Below are positions 48,579 through 60,133 of a stretch of 64,000 nucleotides of DNA, piece after piece (the first letter of the stretch is position 1; each line of letters begins with the position of its first letter). Source of the DNA: Nemania diffusa (taxonomy: Eukaryota; Ascomycota; Sordariomycetes; Xylariales; Xylariaceae). Location: positions 930,001 through 994,000 of the forward strand of contig JBBPUQ010000006.1 of the NCBI GenBank assembly GCA_038501195.1. The letters run 5' to 3'. A model generated the notes under the pieces. The model made no database searches. It was not told where the DNA came from and worked only from the letters and a program-made list of their open reading frames with translations. A program made the translations under genes and the position numbers.

Positions 48579-50000
48579 TCATGCTGCTTCTGGGGAACAC
48601 ACCAGCTCTAACCACCTTGCAAAGTTCGTTGAGGGCACGTCAATAACCCTCCAAAAAAGATCAGATGCCCAAATGACAATAGGAAAGTACAGTGTGGTCG
48701 AGATCACAAAACCCCAAGTGTAGGGCCAGAAGCTTTCATTACCAATGTAGCCCCAGCAACCCTGTATCAACCACTTCCCCACTGTGCGATTTCCAAGACC
48801 ATGAACTAGATAGAGTGCAAAGCTGATTCGACCGAGATATCTGGCCGGCCGAGTCATGAAAAAAGCTTGAGCGGCCGGCATAAAAACTATAGCACTAACG
48901 CTTAGGATGGCCCCAATGGCTAGCCAGAAGCGACGGCGATATGCAGTATATGGCCAAACGTTCTGCGACCACATGTAACCTGGAGTTGAGGTTGCGCCAT
49001 CGCGTGGGTATCCACATAGGTAGAGTCCTATGATCAGCGTAAGGACCAGGAAAGCGTTGATCGATTTTGTCTTTGATAGGTTGGCTTTCCTCGACACCCA
49101 CACTTCAACCTCAGCCAAGAGCATACCGGCTACGAACAGAGCGATATCCCAACGTTTATGAGCAAAGCAGTGAATCAAAACAAAAAGCTCAACAATCATC
49201 CGCACCGAGGCTCGTGTTTTGGCTAGGCCAAGGACCAAGAGGAACACGACCATTGACCCTCGAAATTCTACTGCAATAGACCATAGTTGAGGGTTATAAA
49301 AGCCGAAAAAATTAGCATCCCAGCCCCAGGGATTGGATTCCGCATCGAGATAGTCGAGGTAGGCATTGAAGCTGTGGTGAAACCGCTTTCCATCTACTCT
49401 TGAAGGGATAGATACAAGGCCCAGGCAGACGCAAATGAAAGCCAGCGTGCTGGAAGCAAAGGATGGAAGGTATAATCGTATTGCTCTTCGAAACGTGAGT
49501 GACGTAAGCCCAGAATAAAGTTCATTGTGCTCTAGCTTATACATGCGTTGTATGAAACGATGCGTTAGTACAAACCCAGAGACAACGAAAAAAACAGCGA
49601 CCATAGCAGCGCCGGAGAAGATGAGTCGGATAAACGGGAGCAGCCAGAACGACGTGTTGTCCTTGTACCCCCAACCAGAGTTGACAGCCGGATAAGAGTT
49701 GTGACTCCAATGGAGTATAAAGACGATCAAAGAAGCAACCCCTCGAACCCCGTCGAGGTACTCGGTGGTATATTTCTTTTTCGGTGAGGCCGTTTCACCT
49801 ATGGGCGCCTGCTTCTGCGCCATTCGCGAGAGAAAGCTCGGCTTCAAGACTGCACAGAAATTCCTTGCGATCCTTCGCAGCGAAAGCAAGCTCAGGGTAC
49901 TCCCCCATCCCTTTAATATGTCCTCAGCTGTCTTCTCTCGGGGAGAATGGGGAAGCATAGCCTCCTCGTCCTCCTTAACGGAAGAACTCGCAGCATACAT
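48579..50000 (-). CDS. Acyltransferase-3 family membrane protein
   Basis: The single exon encodes 473 residues from the ATG at 50000. After a hydrophilic, probably cytosolic, N-terminus of about 75 residues comes YLDGVRGVASLIVFILHWSH, the usual start of acyltransferase-3 domains with the conserved His. About ten hydrophobic helices follow, including AAMVAVFFVVSGFVLTHRF and WDIALFVAGMLLAEVEVW; the late motif RISFALYLVHG is also typical. These proteins move acyl groups (often acetyl) onto sugars, lipids or secondary metabolites at a membrane. Its substrate is unknown. It is 15 kb from the polyketide cluster, so a role there is only a possibility. Confidence 0.85.
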   Translation of the reverse strand: MYAASSSVKEDEEAMLPHSPREKTAEDILKGWGSTLSLLSLRRIARNFCAVLKPSFLSRMAQKQAPIGETASPKKKYTTEYLDGVRGVASLIVFILHWSHNSYPAVNSGWGYKDNTSFWLLPFIRLIFSGAAMVAVFFVVSGFVLTHRFIQRMYKLEHNELYSGLTSLTFRRAIRLYLPSFASSTLAFICVCLGLVSIPSRVDGKRFHHSFNAYLDYLDAESNPWGWDANFFGFYNPQLWSIAVEFRGSMVVFLLVLGLAKTRASVRMIVELFVLIHCFAHKRWDIALFVAGMLLAEVEVWVSRKANLSKTKSINAFLVLTLIIGLYLCGYPRDGATSTPGYMWSQNVWPYTAYRRRFWLAIGAILSVSAIVFMPAAQAFFMTRPARYLGRISFALYLVHGLGNRTVGKWLIQGCWGYIGNESFWPYTWGFVISTTLYFPIVIWASDLFWRVIDVPSTNFARWLELVCSPEAA

Positions 50001-51265
50001 GACGGTGATAGCTATAGAGGTCGTTGATGCGAATCTAGGCTTAGTAGAATAATGGATGCTAGGCCTGAAGTAAAATCAAATATCAAACGAAAGTGTAATA
50101 ATGGGCGAGAACGCGACAACACGTCAGGAAGACGGGGAGCTCATGGAAGGTTTTGCTGATTCATTAATTAGGAATGGATTATGAAATAGAAAGCATTCTT
50201 AGTTCTGGCTAGTTGTCATCAAATCCTTGAGTACGGCGTCATCACGCTGAAGCTGCTGACCTAGAGATTATGGGATATTCCGCTTTGGTGATCCTGTCAT
50301 CTATTACATATAATGAGATAGGGGTCTAGATGCCAGGTACATACATACAATAATTTACCAGTGTCGATCTTTTTTTTCGTTACCCTAGCGTCCGCCAAGA
50401 GTTGCTACTTAAAATCAAGCTTCGATCATACCGTGATAGACGATTGACGTAGCCAGGCCTAGATAACGTTGATGCTAATACTTAGCTAAATAGTATTGAA
50501 TAAGTCGTCGTGGTACCAAAGAAAAGGAGACGAAAAGTTTATTACACGTACTCTATGCAGACGTAGATGTATATATTTATATATGAGCAAGTGCAATAGC
50601 GATAGGATTCTTAGGATTCTTAGAATCCTTATCACCAAATAGAATTATGGGATTGGGATCATGACATAGAGAGTTGTGCCAAGCCCAATGTTGTCAACAC
50701 TAATATTTGCCGTCCGAACTAAATACCGGGCCAGCACGCTACCAGGTATCTAAAACAAGGTAGGCCCACTACAAACTAACTAGGATAGGTGGACTAAATT
50801 CTAGATAGTCCTATATACCCCAGCGTACTAACCCAAGTTCTGCCCAAGTTATGAAACTTTCAACTTCAGCTCTTGCGAACTACTCAGATATAATTTTGCG
50901 GAGGAGTAGTTTGCAGCTCTGCCAAGACGCCAGACATTAAGTCGCCACATCCAGCTAGGGACCCCTTTCAACAATTTAATTATCTGTACAATTAGTATGC
51001 ATAGATATGCCGTTACTATACACGGGAGTGATCGACGGTGATGGGATGGGCTCAGCTAGTAGAGATGATCTATTATCCCTTTTTGGTATATGAACACACG
51101 ACACGGGCACGCGACCGCTCCCAACAAGTCAAAGCGATTGTATCATCATGCTCTTGGCATACGAACTACTAATTTGTCACTCCATGTCCGTACACCGTTC
51201 GGAAAGAGTACATAGCGGAAGCGAAGTTTGCTGCGCCTTCATGGGAGGACTCACCACCCTCTCCG
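50001..51265. other. Divergent promoter region, no gene recognised
   Basis: About 1.27 kb between the divergent acyltransferase and Stealth-family genes. The sequence is AT-rich, with a short direct repeat TTCTTAGGATTCTTAGAATCC near 50608-50628. No gene was recognised. Confidence 0.4.
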
Positions 51266-53517
51266 ATGGATCAACGCATATTTCACTGCCGGCGGAACAG
51301 GAGAGTCGCCTTTCTAGCTAGCCTTGTTCTATTTGGCTGGCTCGAGTTATGGAAAGATTGGGAGCCTATCAAGCGTGCTGGGAGCCGCAGCTTCTTACGT
51401 GCGCGGAACACCTCGTGGTCGAAAGTCCCTTCGCAATGGGTCAGAGGTGGCGGCTCGGTGAAGGTGCCGAACCTAATAATCCAAGATCAGGCAGATATGG
51501 TATCTCAAACACTATCACAGGCAAAGCCCTTTTATGATGACTTGCCGGACGTCATAAGGATACCGTTTGAGGAAGCCGTGAAAGACGTTGAGCTGGCAGG
51601 CTGGGAGGACGAGTGGTTTTCATCTGGGAACTACAACAAGGATCAATTTGGCCTCCTAGCCGAACCAAAGATTGACTTTGTATATAATTGGGTTAACGGC
51701 TCGGACGAAGCTTTCAGGCGTAGCCTACACGCATACGAGCAACAGTCGCCCCTCAATGATGCACAGGGCATCTGGATAACGCGACATAGCATGAACCGCT
51801 ACCGTGACTGGGACGAGTTACGGTATTCATTGCGTAGCCTCAATGCCTATGCAAGGAAATTCATTAACAAGATCCAGCTTCTTGTCAACTCGGTTGAAGA
51901 GAATACAACAGCCAGCGACGGTGCAGATATGCTGCCCCAAAGACCATCTTGGCTATGGGATAACGACGAAACGAGTACCATTGTCCAAGTCCTTGACCAA
52001 GAGTCATTTTTTGGAGAAAAGGAGAAAGTGTGTCTTCCTACATTCAACTCATTGAGCATCGGTAACTATCTTCCAGCCATTTCATCTTAAATATTGTGCC
52101 CTGTTTCTGTCTTGCTTTTTTGCCCGTCTCAACTTCTATTATTTGGGCTCATAACTCACTATCCAAACCCCCATAGAGTCTCAAATATACATGACACCAT
52201 CGACTACGGATCAGATGGTTGCTCTATCCGACGATATGTTCCTGGGCAAGGAACATGCCGCCTCTGACTTCTACTCGCCGCTCTTTGGCCACGTTATGGC
52301 GTTTAAGTCTGACCATTATAACGCCAAGTCCCTAAGCAAAGGCTCGATGCCGTCTTTTGGCGAGAAGCCCTTCGCCTACTACACCTCGTACCTCCTGAAC
52401 CACCGATTCGGGGAGCGGAACCGGCAGGTCCAGGCGCATTTCGCGCACTCGGTCTCCCGCTCGGTCATGCGGGAAGCCATGGCGTCGTTCCCGCGGCCGT
52501 CCATGAACGGCGCCTGCCAGCGCTTCCGCGGCGAGGATCGCTTCCAGATTTACCCGTGGTTTGCGGCCTTTCACTACAGCATCGAAAGGTTCCGCGAAGC
52601 GCTCATCTGGTCCTTCGTTGCGCTGCGCAGCGATGCTAACTCGGACGGCTACCTAAACTATCGAGAGCGCAGCCAGCTCCTCGCCGCTATCGAGGTCGGG
52701 AGGCAGGAATTCGCAGGGCGCGATCCTGCTACTGCCGCCCCGCTGCCGCCGGTGGTCCCGATCGGCCTTCGCGACAGGATGTACTTCAAGGTGGCTCAGA
52801 TCCTCCGGCAGGCGGGCCTGCAGCCGCCCAACGTTAACGTCAACGTGCTGTGGACCGCAATCGACGGCCCGGAGACCATACGCAAGGTGAAGTGTGATAC
52901 TTTCACTGTCGACAAGTGCCTAGGCGACTCGTTCGCATCCCCACTCTCTGATGAGACGACATCTAGGAACCCGGATTTCACGGTGTCCAACGTCTTCGCG
53001 CGCCTGTCTCACGAGCACCCATCGTGCGGGGACTGTCTGTTGAAGTTCGCACTGGCGTCCGTCCCGCGCGGCCTCGAGCCCCTATTGCCAGCCGCCGATG
53101 ACAAACCGAAGGACCGGGATGTTATTATCAGGGCACTGAAGAAATACCAACACACCATCGTGGACACGGACACAATGAAGTTCTTCATGGTCAAGGACGC
53201 GGAGCAGGCCAAGGCGGAGCTAATTGAACGGACGATAGAAAGGGGCACGGCTTTCGGACAGTGGTGCTTTAACGATGATGTGATGACCGAGAGCCCCAAT
53301 GAGGTGGACAGCGTGCGTGGTGTCAGTGAGTAATTATCCGAGTCATCTTTTTCCTATCCCACACCAATTAAGAGTACGCCGGCTCTTATTCGGGCCAATT
53401 TAAAACGGCTTCAAAGCCCTGGCATCACAGCTAGTACTGACCCCGAGTGTTGTAGTGAAACAGGTGTTTGAGACGCTTTGGCCGGAGCGCACGGCGTGGG
53501 AACGGAACGAGCTATAG
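51266..53517 (+). CDS. Stealth-family sugar-phosphate transferase
   Basis: The CDS is join(51266..52061,52177..53325,53456..53517), 668 residues. A hydrophobic signal-anchor (RVAFLASLVLFGWLEL, about 13-28) points to a type II Golgi-like protein. The conserved Stealth blocks are in order: IDFVYNWVNGSD (about 136-147), RYRDWDELRYSLRSL (about 178-192), LPTFNSLSIESQ spanning intron 1, and VALSDDMFLG. The family includes the GlcNAc-1-phosphotransferase of lysosomal enzymes and microbial capsule hexose-phosphate transferases; the fungal substrate is not established. The third exon is my inference: GTGAGT at 53326 and TGTAG at 53455 give a 19-residue end (KQVFETLWPERTAWERNEL) of matching codon use. 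Without it the gene stops at 53333. Confidence 0.82.
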
Positions 53518-54809
53518 GCTAACGGGCGAGCGTTAATGCCCTTCAAGCCTATCTATTTATATGTACATCTACATTTTGATACCCAGGTGCTGTTATTTAT
53601 TTTGAGACTTGGAACTTATACGTAGAACTATTTGATCTGTAGTGTGTATTTGGGAAGAAGGAAAGAAAAGAAAGTTGAACCTTAATCTCTGCTAACAAGT
53701 TACATTTTCGTAGCAACACTGTGTTAGACCGGTCATATGCATGAATAATCCGCATTTCTTAATCAAGGTAGTTCTATGTGCAATTTCATTGACAACGGAT
53801 AGTCTATCTCTTACTGATTTCTCAGCTATAAGGTTCCAAATTCAAATTTATCAACTTGGCCCGGTTTCCTTATCACCACTGACTCAGGGTGCTACTTCTG
53901 AGACCGTAATTACCTATCTAGGTCTATTTAACTGTAGGCCAACACATCCCTCTAAAATCTACGGTTACTTTGCACAGCTACTCGTACTTTAGTTCCCTGA
54001 CTAAATATAGTATGGGCATTTCTTGCACTTTAGGCTTCTATGGAAACAACAATCAGGGCCCATTGAGGCTGTTTATGCTAGACTTTAGATTCAAATATGG
54101 TGTAGCTTCGGCGGTGATAGACGCTATATTCCCGCACGAGTATTATATCTTCGACTGTCACACGTTATATGCATACGCACCCAACAGTCTAAGACCTAAC
54201 CCACCTGTGTTGAGGCTATTGGAGGAGTCAGGTCACCCGGACCCGCAACCCTATGCAAGGAGAACCAGAATGTAGGGACTGTAGCCTAGAGACCTTTGTA
54301 CAAATAGGACTGGAAGGAGGGAATCAAGGACCTTGTGCGACCGAACTGAATTATTAGTTGAATACAGACCTTGTTCCAAGCCCTAAAAATTAGCCCTTGT
54401 CACATCGACTCCTTGTGACAAGGGCTAATAATCTAAGGGTTGGAAAAAGGTCTATTCAGCTAATAAATGATTTAAGTCTTACGAGGTTTATGATTTTTCT
54501 TTCTTATTACTTAAAAAGTAAATAAATTTTATTTATACTTAAAACTGTTTAAATTATAATATAATTAATGAGGTATTTTTAAAATATGTAAATAAATTAC
54601 AAAAAAAACCTAATTACTTAATATGACAGTTAATTAAAAATATAATATTTATATAAAATTTAATATTTATTAATTTTAAAAAGCTTTTAAATATTATGTT
54701 AAAAATATATGTATTATAATATTTTTAATAAATTTACATAAAAAGTTCATCCAAAGTTATTTCCGCACTCCCTCGTCATCTCACCACAGTTTCAGTGCTC
54801 TGCTTTGTT
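53518..54809. other. Gene-poor region, increasingly AT-rich
   Basis: No gene recognised. Frames at 53741-54275 lack family character. The stretch 54460-54770 is extremely AT-rich (long runs of A/T with almost no G or C), as after repeat-induced point mutation. Confidence 0.45.
54365..54456. repeat. Fold-back inverted repeat (MITE-like)
   Basis: The centre is a perfect 15-base inverted repeat: TTAGCCCTTGTCACA at 54390-54404 and its complement TGTGACAAGGGCTAA at 54414-54428, with a 9-base loop. Outer arms of about 25 bases on each side (CAGACCTTGTTCCAAG and its near-complement ending GGTCTA) pair imperfectly, so about 40-base arms can fold. It could be a small non-autonomous element or an inverted pair of element ends. 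Confidence 0.65.
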
Positions 54810-54990
54810 TGTCAGGTGACAAAGTAACAAGCACCCTATATGGTGGTTATATCTATTGATTTGGCTATATATAAGGGACCTTCGGTCCCCCTTATAGATC
54901 TAGGAGGTCAGGAATCAATGAATCTATCTATTGAGCCCTAACTACACCCTTCTTCCTAGCTGCGACAGGACTTCTATTCACTCTGTGACA
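54810..54990. repeat. Degenerate LTR-like dispersed repeat, copy B
   Basis: The stretch begins TGTCA and ends TGACA, as many LTRs do. It contains a TATATATAAGG promoter-like core near 54868. Its second half matches the copy at 47690-47883. No flanking target-site duplication is evident, and no internal retroelement genes lie next to it, so it would be an old solo LTR. Confidence 0.5.
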
Positions 54991-55052
54991 TCCTCCTCTG
55001 ACATTGTTCTTCTTCAGTCCTAAAGCCTTGATTGCCAAAGCGCACAGCAAAC

Positions 55053-56367
55053 ATGATTGACGACGATTCTAAGTATTTTTGTTTGAGTGGTGACATCCGT
55101 GTCGGTGGGCCAAGCACCTGGCACGTTATCGACTGGGACCAGAGACGGGTGGTTTCGGTAACCATGGACGGGGAGCAGGACGACGAGAGTATGGCCATTG
55201 GACATTTCAGCCGCTATAGCAGCCAACTATCTCGGGACATCTACAGGATCTATGTATCGCATACTGGCGAGATCATCTCGGAATATATTGATTCGGAGAA
55301 CGATCAGACCTACTGCGTGCACTATCCATTCCTTCACGAAATCTTTCTCCCGGAAGGGATTCAGACAGTACGGCGCGATGAACTTGAGGAACTCGAGAGG
55401 CTTGGCCCTGACGCGGACCTTGTTGCATACCCTCCATGCCTGGGAGGATCTACTAAAAAGGTGAAGCCAAAGTTCCGATCCCGGACTGTCTCACCCTGTG
55501 ATTAAGCTGATCCTTGGGCAGGTTGTATTTAAATACTACTTCTTGTGGCAGTATGCGCAAATGTCCTGGAAGGAGATGAACCTGTGGATGCGTCTGCCCC
55601 GCCACCCAAATATCGTCCCGTTTGACAGGATTGTCGTTGACGAGCTCGAGGGTCGCGTGGTTGGATTCACCAATGACTACGTGCCTGGCGGCACTCTACA
55701 TGAGAACAAGTCGCGCGTTTTCAAACTGGCGTGGCTACAGCAGCTTATAAAAGTTGTAGACGAATTGAACCTTAGATACGGTATCGTGCACCAAGACATC
55801 GCCCCGCGAAACCTCGTGGTTGACGAGCCAACGGACTCTATCATGCTCTTTGACTTTAACTTTGCAGCCCGCAGTAGTCCCCCCTCACCTGGGGAGGGTG
55901 AGGACTTCCTGGAGCACCGGAACGATGTTAAAGGCGTTATATTCACCACCTACGAGATTATTACTCGAGACGATAGTCTCCGGAGTATACCTCACGAAGA
56001 GCAGAACCTCGACAGCCTTGGACTAGAGTGGGTACAGCATCCAGGGGTGAAGCTAGACCACCCAGTTGCATCATATCAGCTCATATTGCAAGAATGGCGG
56101 GAGCGAAGGGCAGGAGACCTCTCTGCCATCCATCCAGGCGACGTTCCAGAAGCCATTGACTGGCCTTCCATGCCCAAGGCACCGCAGAAGACTATTTCTG
56201 TGAAGGATGCACATGGGCAGCTACACAACCGTACCGTAGACAAGTGGTATGAGAGGCGGCAGGATGTGCGGGATAGGGGTGATAAGGTCTTAAACTGGGA
56301 ACGGCCGCCGCAGAGACTGTTAGACAACGGGACTCGGGTGCTCTCTACCGGTGAAATAATCAACTGA
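55053..56367 (+). CDS. Protein-kinase-like protein with DFN motif
   Basis: The CDS is join(55053..55460,55522..56367), 417 residues. The start is the ATG at 55053; the frame upstream has only TTG. About 130 residues of an N-terminal region without known motif precede a kinase-like fold: Lys140 in VVFKYYF (strand beta-3), LPRHPNIVPFDRIV, the catalytic-loop sequence HQDIAPRN (Asp228, Asn233) and DFNFAA with Asp247 in place of DFG. The activation-segment and C-lobe parts are short. The family is widespread and expanded in filamentous fungi, without known function. The gene sits alone between AT-rich blocks, with an LTR-like repeat ending about 60 bases before it. Confidence 0.78.
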
Positions 56368-57999
56368 TAGACGTTGACTACTAGAGTTGACGGTGCTCTC
56401 GCTCACTAGGGCCATAAAGTATGCCGTGTAGGTCTGGTTCGTGGCATTGTCATAGTAAATAATATTTTTAACATTAATCTTTTTTATGACAAGTACTAAA
56501 TAGATATTTTAATAAAAAGAATTTGAATTGATATATTTTATACTGTTTTGTAAACCATAATTTATTATTTTTATATTTTAGTTTTATGTATATTATGGTT
56601 TTTTTCAATATAAATAATTAACACGGGCCGGCAAGGGGTATGAAGAGTTATAGCTGTTACCACAGAGTTGCCTGGGGTCAAACTTATAGTATTATTTATG
56701 GTGGTGAAACCTGGGATCCAGGAGGAAGAGAGGAAGTAGGCTCTGGCTACTGATCCTACCTATAGGTAGGTCAGGTGTTGGATTTACCACTGCTCTAAAA
56801 GATGATTGTTATGTATACTATTATTTTAATATTTATAGGTACCAATCCAACATCAGGTGGGTTCAGGTCAGTACAGTAGGTCCTGGTCAATTCTGCAAGC
56901 CTGTATGCTCGCACCCCTTGCCAGTCTGTGTCAATAAACTTTGAAAAATATATAGTTTCTGGTAAAAGAATATGTTTATTAGAAGTGTTTTAAAATTTTA
57001 GAAATAGCAGGCCTGGGCTTTTATTTTCAGAAGGCCAAGCATCAGCACAGGAACTATTTATTAAATTCTTCGTTCCTTTAGCAATACAAGTGGTCGGGTT
57101 TAAAGTACAAGACTCTTTACATTTGGGTGGCCCAAGATATAGACTTAATTCTTAATTCTCGCCTACATGCAAATTGATGTCATTTGCAAATATAAAAGAA
57201 ATGGGATATTCATCCTTAATCCTGATGTTTTTCTCAGATTTCTCAGGCTTTACTCGGTTGGCGGCCACTTACTGTTCTAAATTCGATGAGGTACTCAATA
57301 ATAGACAGCTTTTAACGAAGAAATTTGAGCTACAGATTGAAAAAGTATCTAGAAAAAGGTAACGGATTGCATCAATAGCATTCAATTCAACTCCCGTATC
57401 ATATGTCATAGTAGTATTTCATAAATGAGACGGGTAGTCCGTCGACTTATCAATTACTTTTACACGTTTCCGTATATTCTGGTCCCCATACCTCAAACCT
57501 CAGCTAGTATTGGCGTAATCTCACATGTGAGTGGCCTCCGCACCTCTACGGCACTTGTGTTTGCATTTTCTGTAAATGAATATAGTTGATCGTATGGGGT
57601 AAAGATCTTTACCGGCAACCTAACCGTGGGCTCGGAGAATTGCCGCCTTGAAATACGACTAGCCGAGTGGCCTATTGCATGCCACAGTTAAACCACCATG
57701 TCGCCGGTAAAAGTGATTTAATCACGTACCTGGGCCCTGATTTGTCCATGCACTGTACCATGTGCCCCCCAGTCCTCATAATGAGATGCAGCTATTACCA
57801 CATTGTCAATAGGGGCGTCATTTTGTTTCCCTCTTAGTGATATGAGAGTGCATATAGCGAATGGCACATATGATTTAGAGTGCAGTGGCAATCAACTAGG
57901 AATGTATTTAAAAGGTCGACGTGGCACTGAGCCGAGCCTCCTGCTTCTCTTCTTTCTTCAAATCCTTGCCGCGACACTGTTTCATTCAACATTGCAAAG
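56368..57999. other. Gene-poor, AT-rich stretch
   Basis: About 1.6 kb without a gene. The segments 56450-56620 and 56800-57010 are strongly AT-rich like the block left of the kinase-like gene. The last 200 bases are probably the promoter of the DUF1996 gene. Confidence 0.45.
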
Positions 58000-59729
58000 A
58001 TGAAGTCGTTCTCAGTCGCCATCGCGCTCATCGCGCCTGTCCAGGCAGGTCTTCGCTTTGGATGCTCCTCGCTCACCATCCAACGTATCGACCCAGTTGT
58101 CGAACCAGGACAGACTCCGTCAGCTCACGTCCATCACATCGTCGGAGGAAATGCTTTCAACGCCACCATGACAGGCGATGTTGGTGCGAGAGGTACTTGC
58201 ACTACCTGCGAGATGGCTGAGTGCGTATTTTCGCCTCATTTCTTTTCTTATTTGATAAAATGTTTGCTCTTACATAGGCTATGCTCATGCATGCCTCAAC
58301 ACCTCTTACGGATGAGTCATTTTGTATTATAAGGTAACTCATTCTAACTTTGAGATTCTCACAGGGACTTCTCCAACTACTGGACCGCCGTTCTATACTT
58401 CAAGCACCCTACCAACGGGTCCTACCACCGTGTGCCAGTCAAAAACAACGCAGCCTTAGCAGCAGGAACTACAGGAGGAATGACAATCTACTACACTCCG
58501 GTACGTACTCCAGGTACCATTTTTTAAAAGAATCTTTAAATGGCACTTCCTTCCGAAGAAAGTCCCAGTGCTAGACTAACTCTATTATAGTAAGCACACC
58601 CTCAGGTTGAGTCCTCTAGAAAGATGTATAGGAACTGAATCTTGATGATTCTATGAATGTCATTTTCTGTATAGAGCCGACTGTACTGACCCAACGTAAC
58701 AGGCACGATTTCACCACGGACGCTTTGAAGCAGCAGTACATCACTGCGTTCCCACCGGTAAGCTCGTTGGATCGCCCTTTGAGTTCCAAAGTCTAATGAT
58801 TTTAGGGCTTCCGCATGACCGTTGGATCCCCAACTACGACCAGCCTCGACCAAGCTAAGGGTCACATTGGTCGTAAGTAACTCCCGGAACCAGTCTTTCT
58901 TTCTTCTTTCTCGACCGATATTTAGATGTCAAAATCATGTCATAGAAGCTTCTCTCAGTTTTTAAGCATTATATAGCACACTCGAAATGGTAACTAACCG
59001 TGAATATCAGTACGATTCAACTGCTTGCAGACTCTTATCAACAGAGGTCCGGAAATGGTTGACTTCCCCGATAGGCCCTGCCCGGCCGGTATCTTCGCTG
59101 TTCACCACTTCCCCGCGTAAGTAATAGTGTGTCCCCAGTACATGCCTTGCAAAGCACCTCTAACAGGAAATTAGTTGCTGGGATGGAAAGAACCTTGACA
59201 GCCCCGATCACCAGTCCCACATGTACAACACGATCACGAGGGACGGCTTCACCAATGCTCCACCATGCCCAGCCTCACACCCAGTTCGCATGCCTCAGCT
59301 GACCTACGAGACCGTCTGGGATACCACGAAGTTCAATAGCATGTGGCCCACAGGTACTCCTAACCCATTCGTCTGGAGCTTTGAGGGAACTAAGGTAAGT
59401 AACCTAATTTACATAACCTTTCCATCGTAACGATATGTATTTGGTATCAAAAACTAATAAGTTACGTGACCTAGGGCTATGGAACACACGCCGATTACAT
59501 GTTCGGTTGGAAAGGCGACTCTCTCCAGCGCGCGATGAACAAGTCCGAATGCTTTTACGACGGCTGTGGCTCTATCCAGAAGCAGGTCATGTCTACTGCC
59601 AACAAGTGCACTGTGAAGGACTTTGTCGGCGAGGAGACCGACGGATGTAAGTTTTCAACCACCATGACACTATTGCTTTGGTACTAAGAGATCTTAGGGC
59701 TTGACAAGCTTCCGGGTATGGCAATGTAA
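58000..59729 (+). CDS. DUF1996 secreted protein
   Basis: The inferred CDS is join(58000..58220,58365..58500,58677..58757,58806..58872,59011..59116,59175..59394,59475..59646,59698..59729), 344 residues, eight exons. The signal peptide MKSFSVAIALIAPVQA is followed by the DUF1996 pattern: RIDPVVEPGQTPSAHVHHIV, TCTTCEMAEDFSNYWTAVLY, FPPGFRMTVG, ACWDGKNLDSPDHQSHMY and DGFTNAPPCPASHPVRMPQL. These extracellular fungal proteins are rich in conserved His and Cys and have no firmly known role; a metal-binding or wall-associated function is possible. Exon 3 has an uncertain acceptor (GAG at 58674-58676 is phase-compatible). The last exon ends WLDKLPGMAM. Confidence 0.85.
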
Positions 59730-60133
59730 GGGAAACAGTATCGAAACTCTGATGGTGAATACTATTGAAACCCCTCCTCGACGGGCAGTTCGTGGAAGCT
59801 TTGATTCTCGTTCGTTTATGCAGTATTTAATCTAATCTGCTTAATGGCGTTATATACATCAAATCAACCAATATTACCCAAGGAGAATGAGCTGTGAATT
59901 GATTTGCATGAATGATAAGGTATCAAATATACAGAGTTTAATTATCGTTGATAGTCTTCGAATAAGTCAACTTATAAAAGCCCACTACCTCTGAACTAGA
60001 TCTCGCTTCCAATAATACTTATTATATCCGAGTCCTATGTATTTTTTCATAGAGACTATGATTTTCTCTCTATTATGTATCCCGGATTTTCTATATGCTA
60101 CTTGCACTGAGGAAAAAGGTTCTTATCGTATCA
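59730..60133. other. Convergent 3' intergenic region
   Basis: About 400 AT-rich bases between two convergent genes. Nothing further was recognised. Confidence 0.4.

Noticed and set aside
53741..54275. Overlapping plus-strand open frames in AT-rich DNA
   Set aside because: No family character, no supporting splice pattern and composition like the surrounding decayed sequence.
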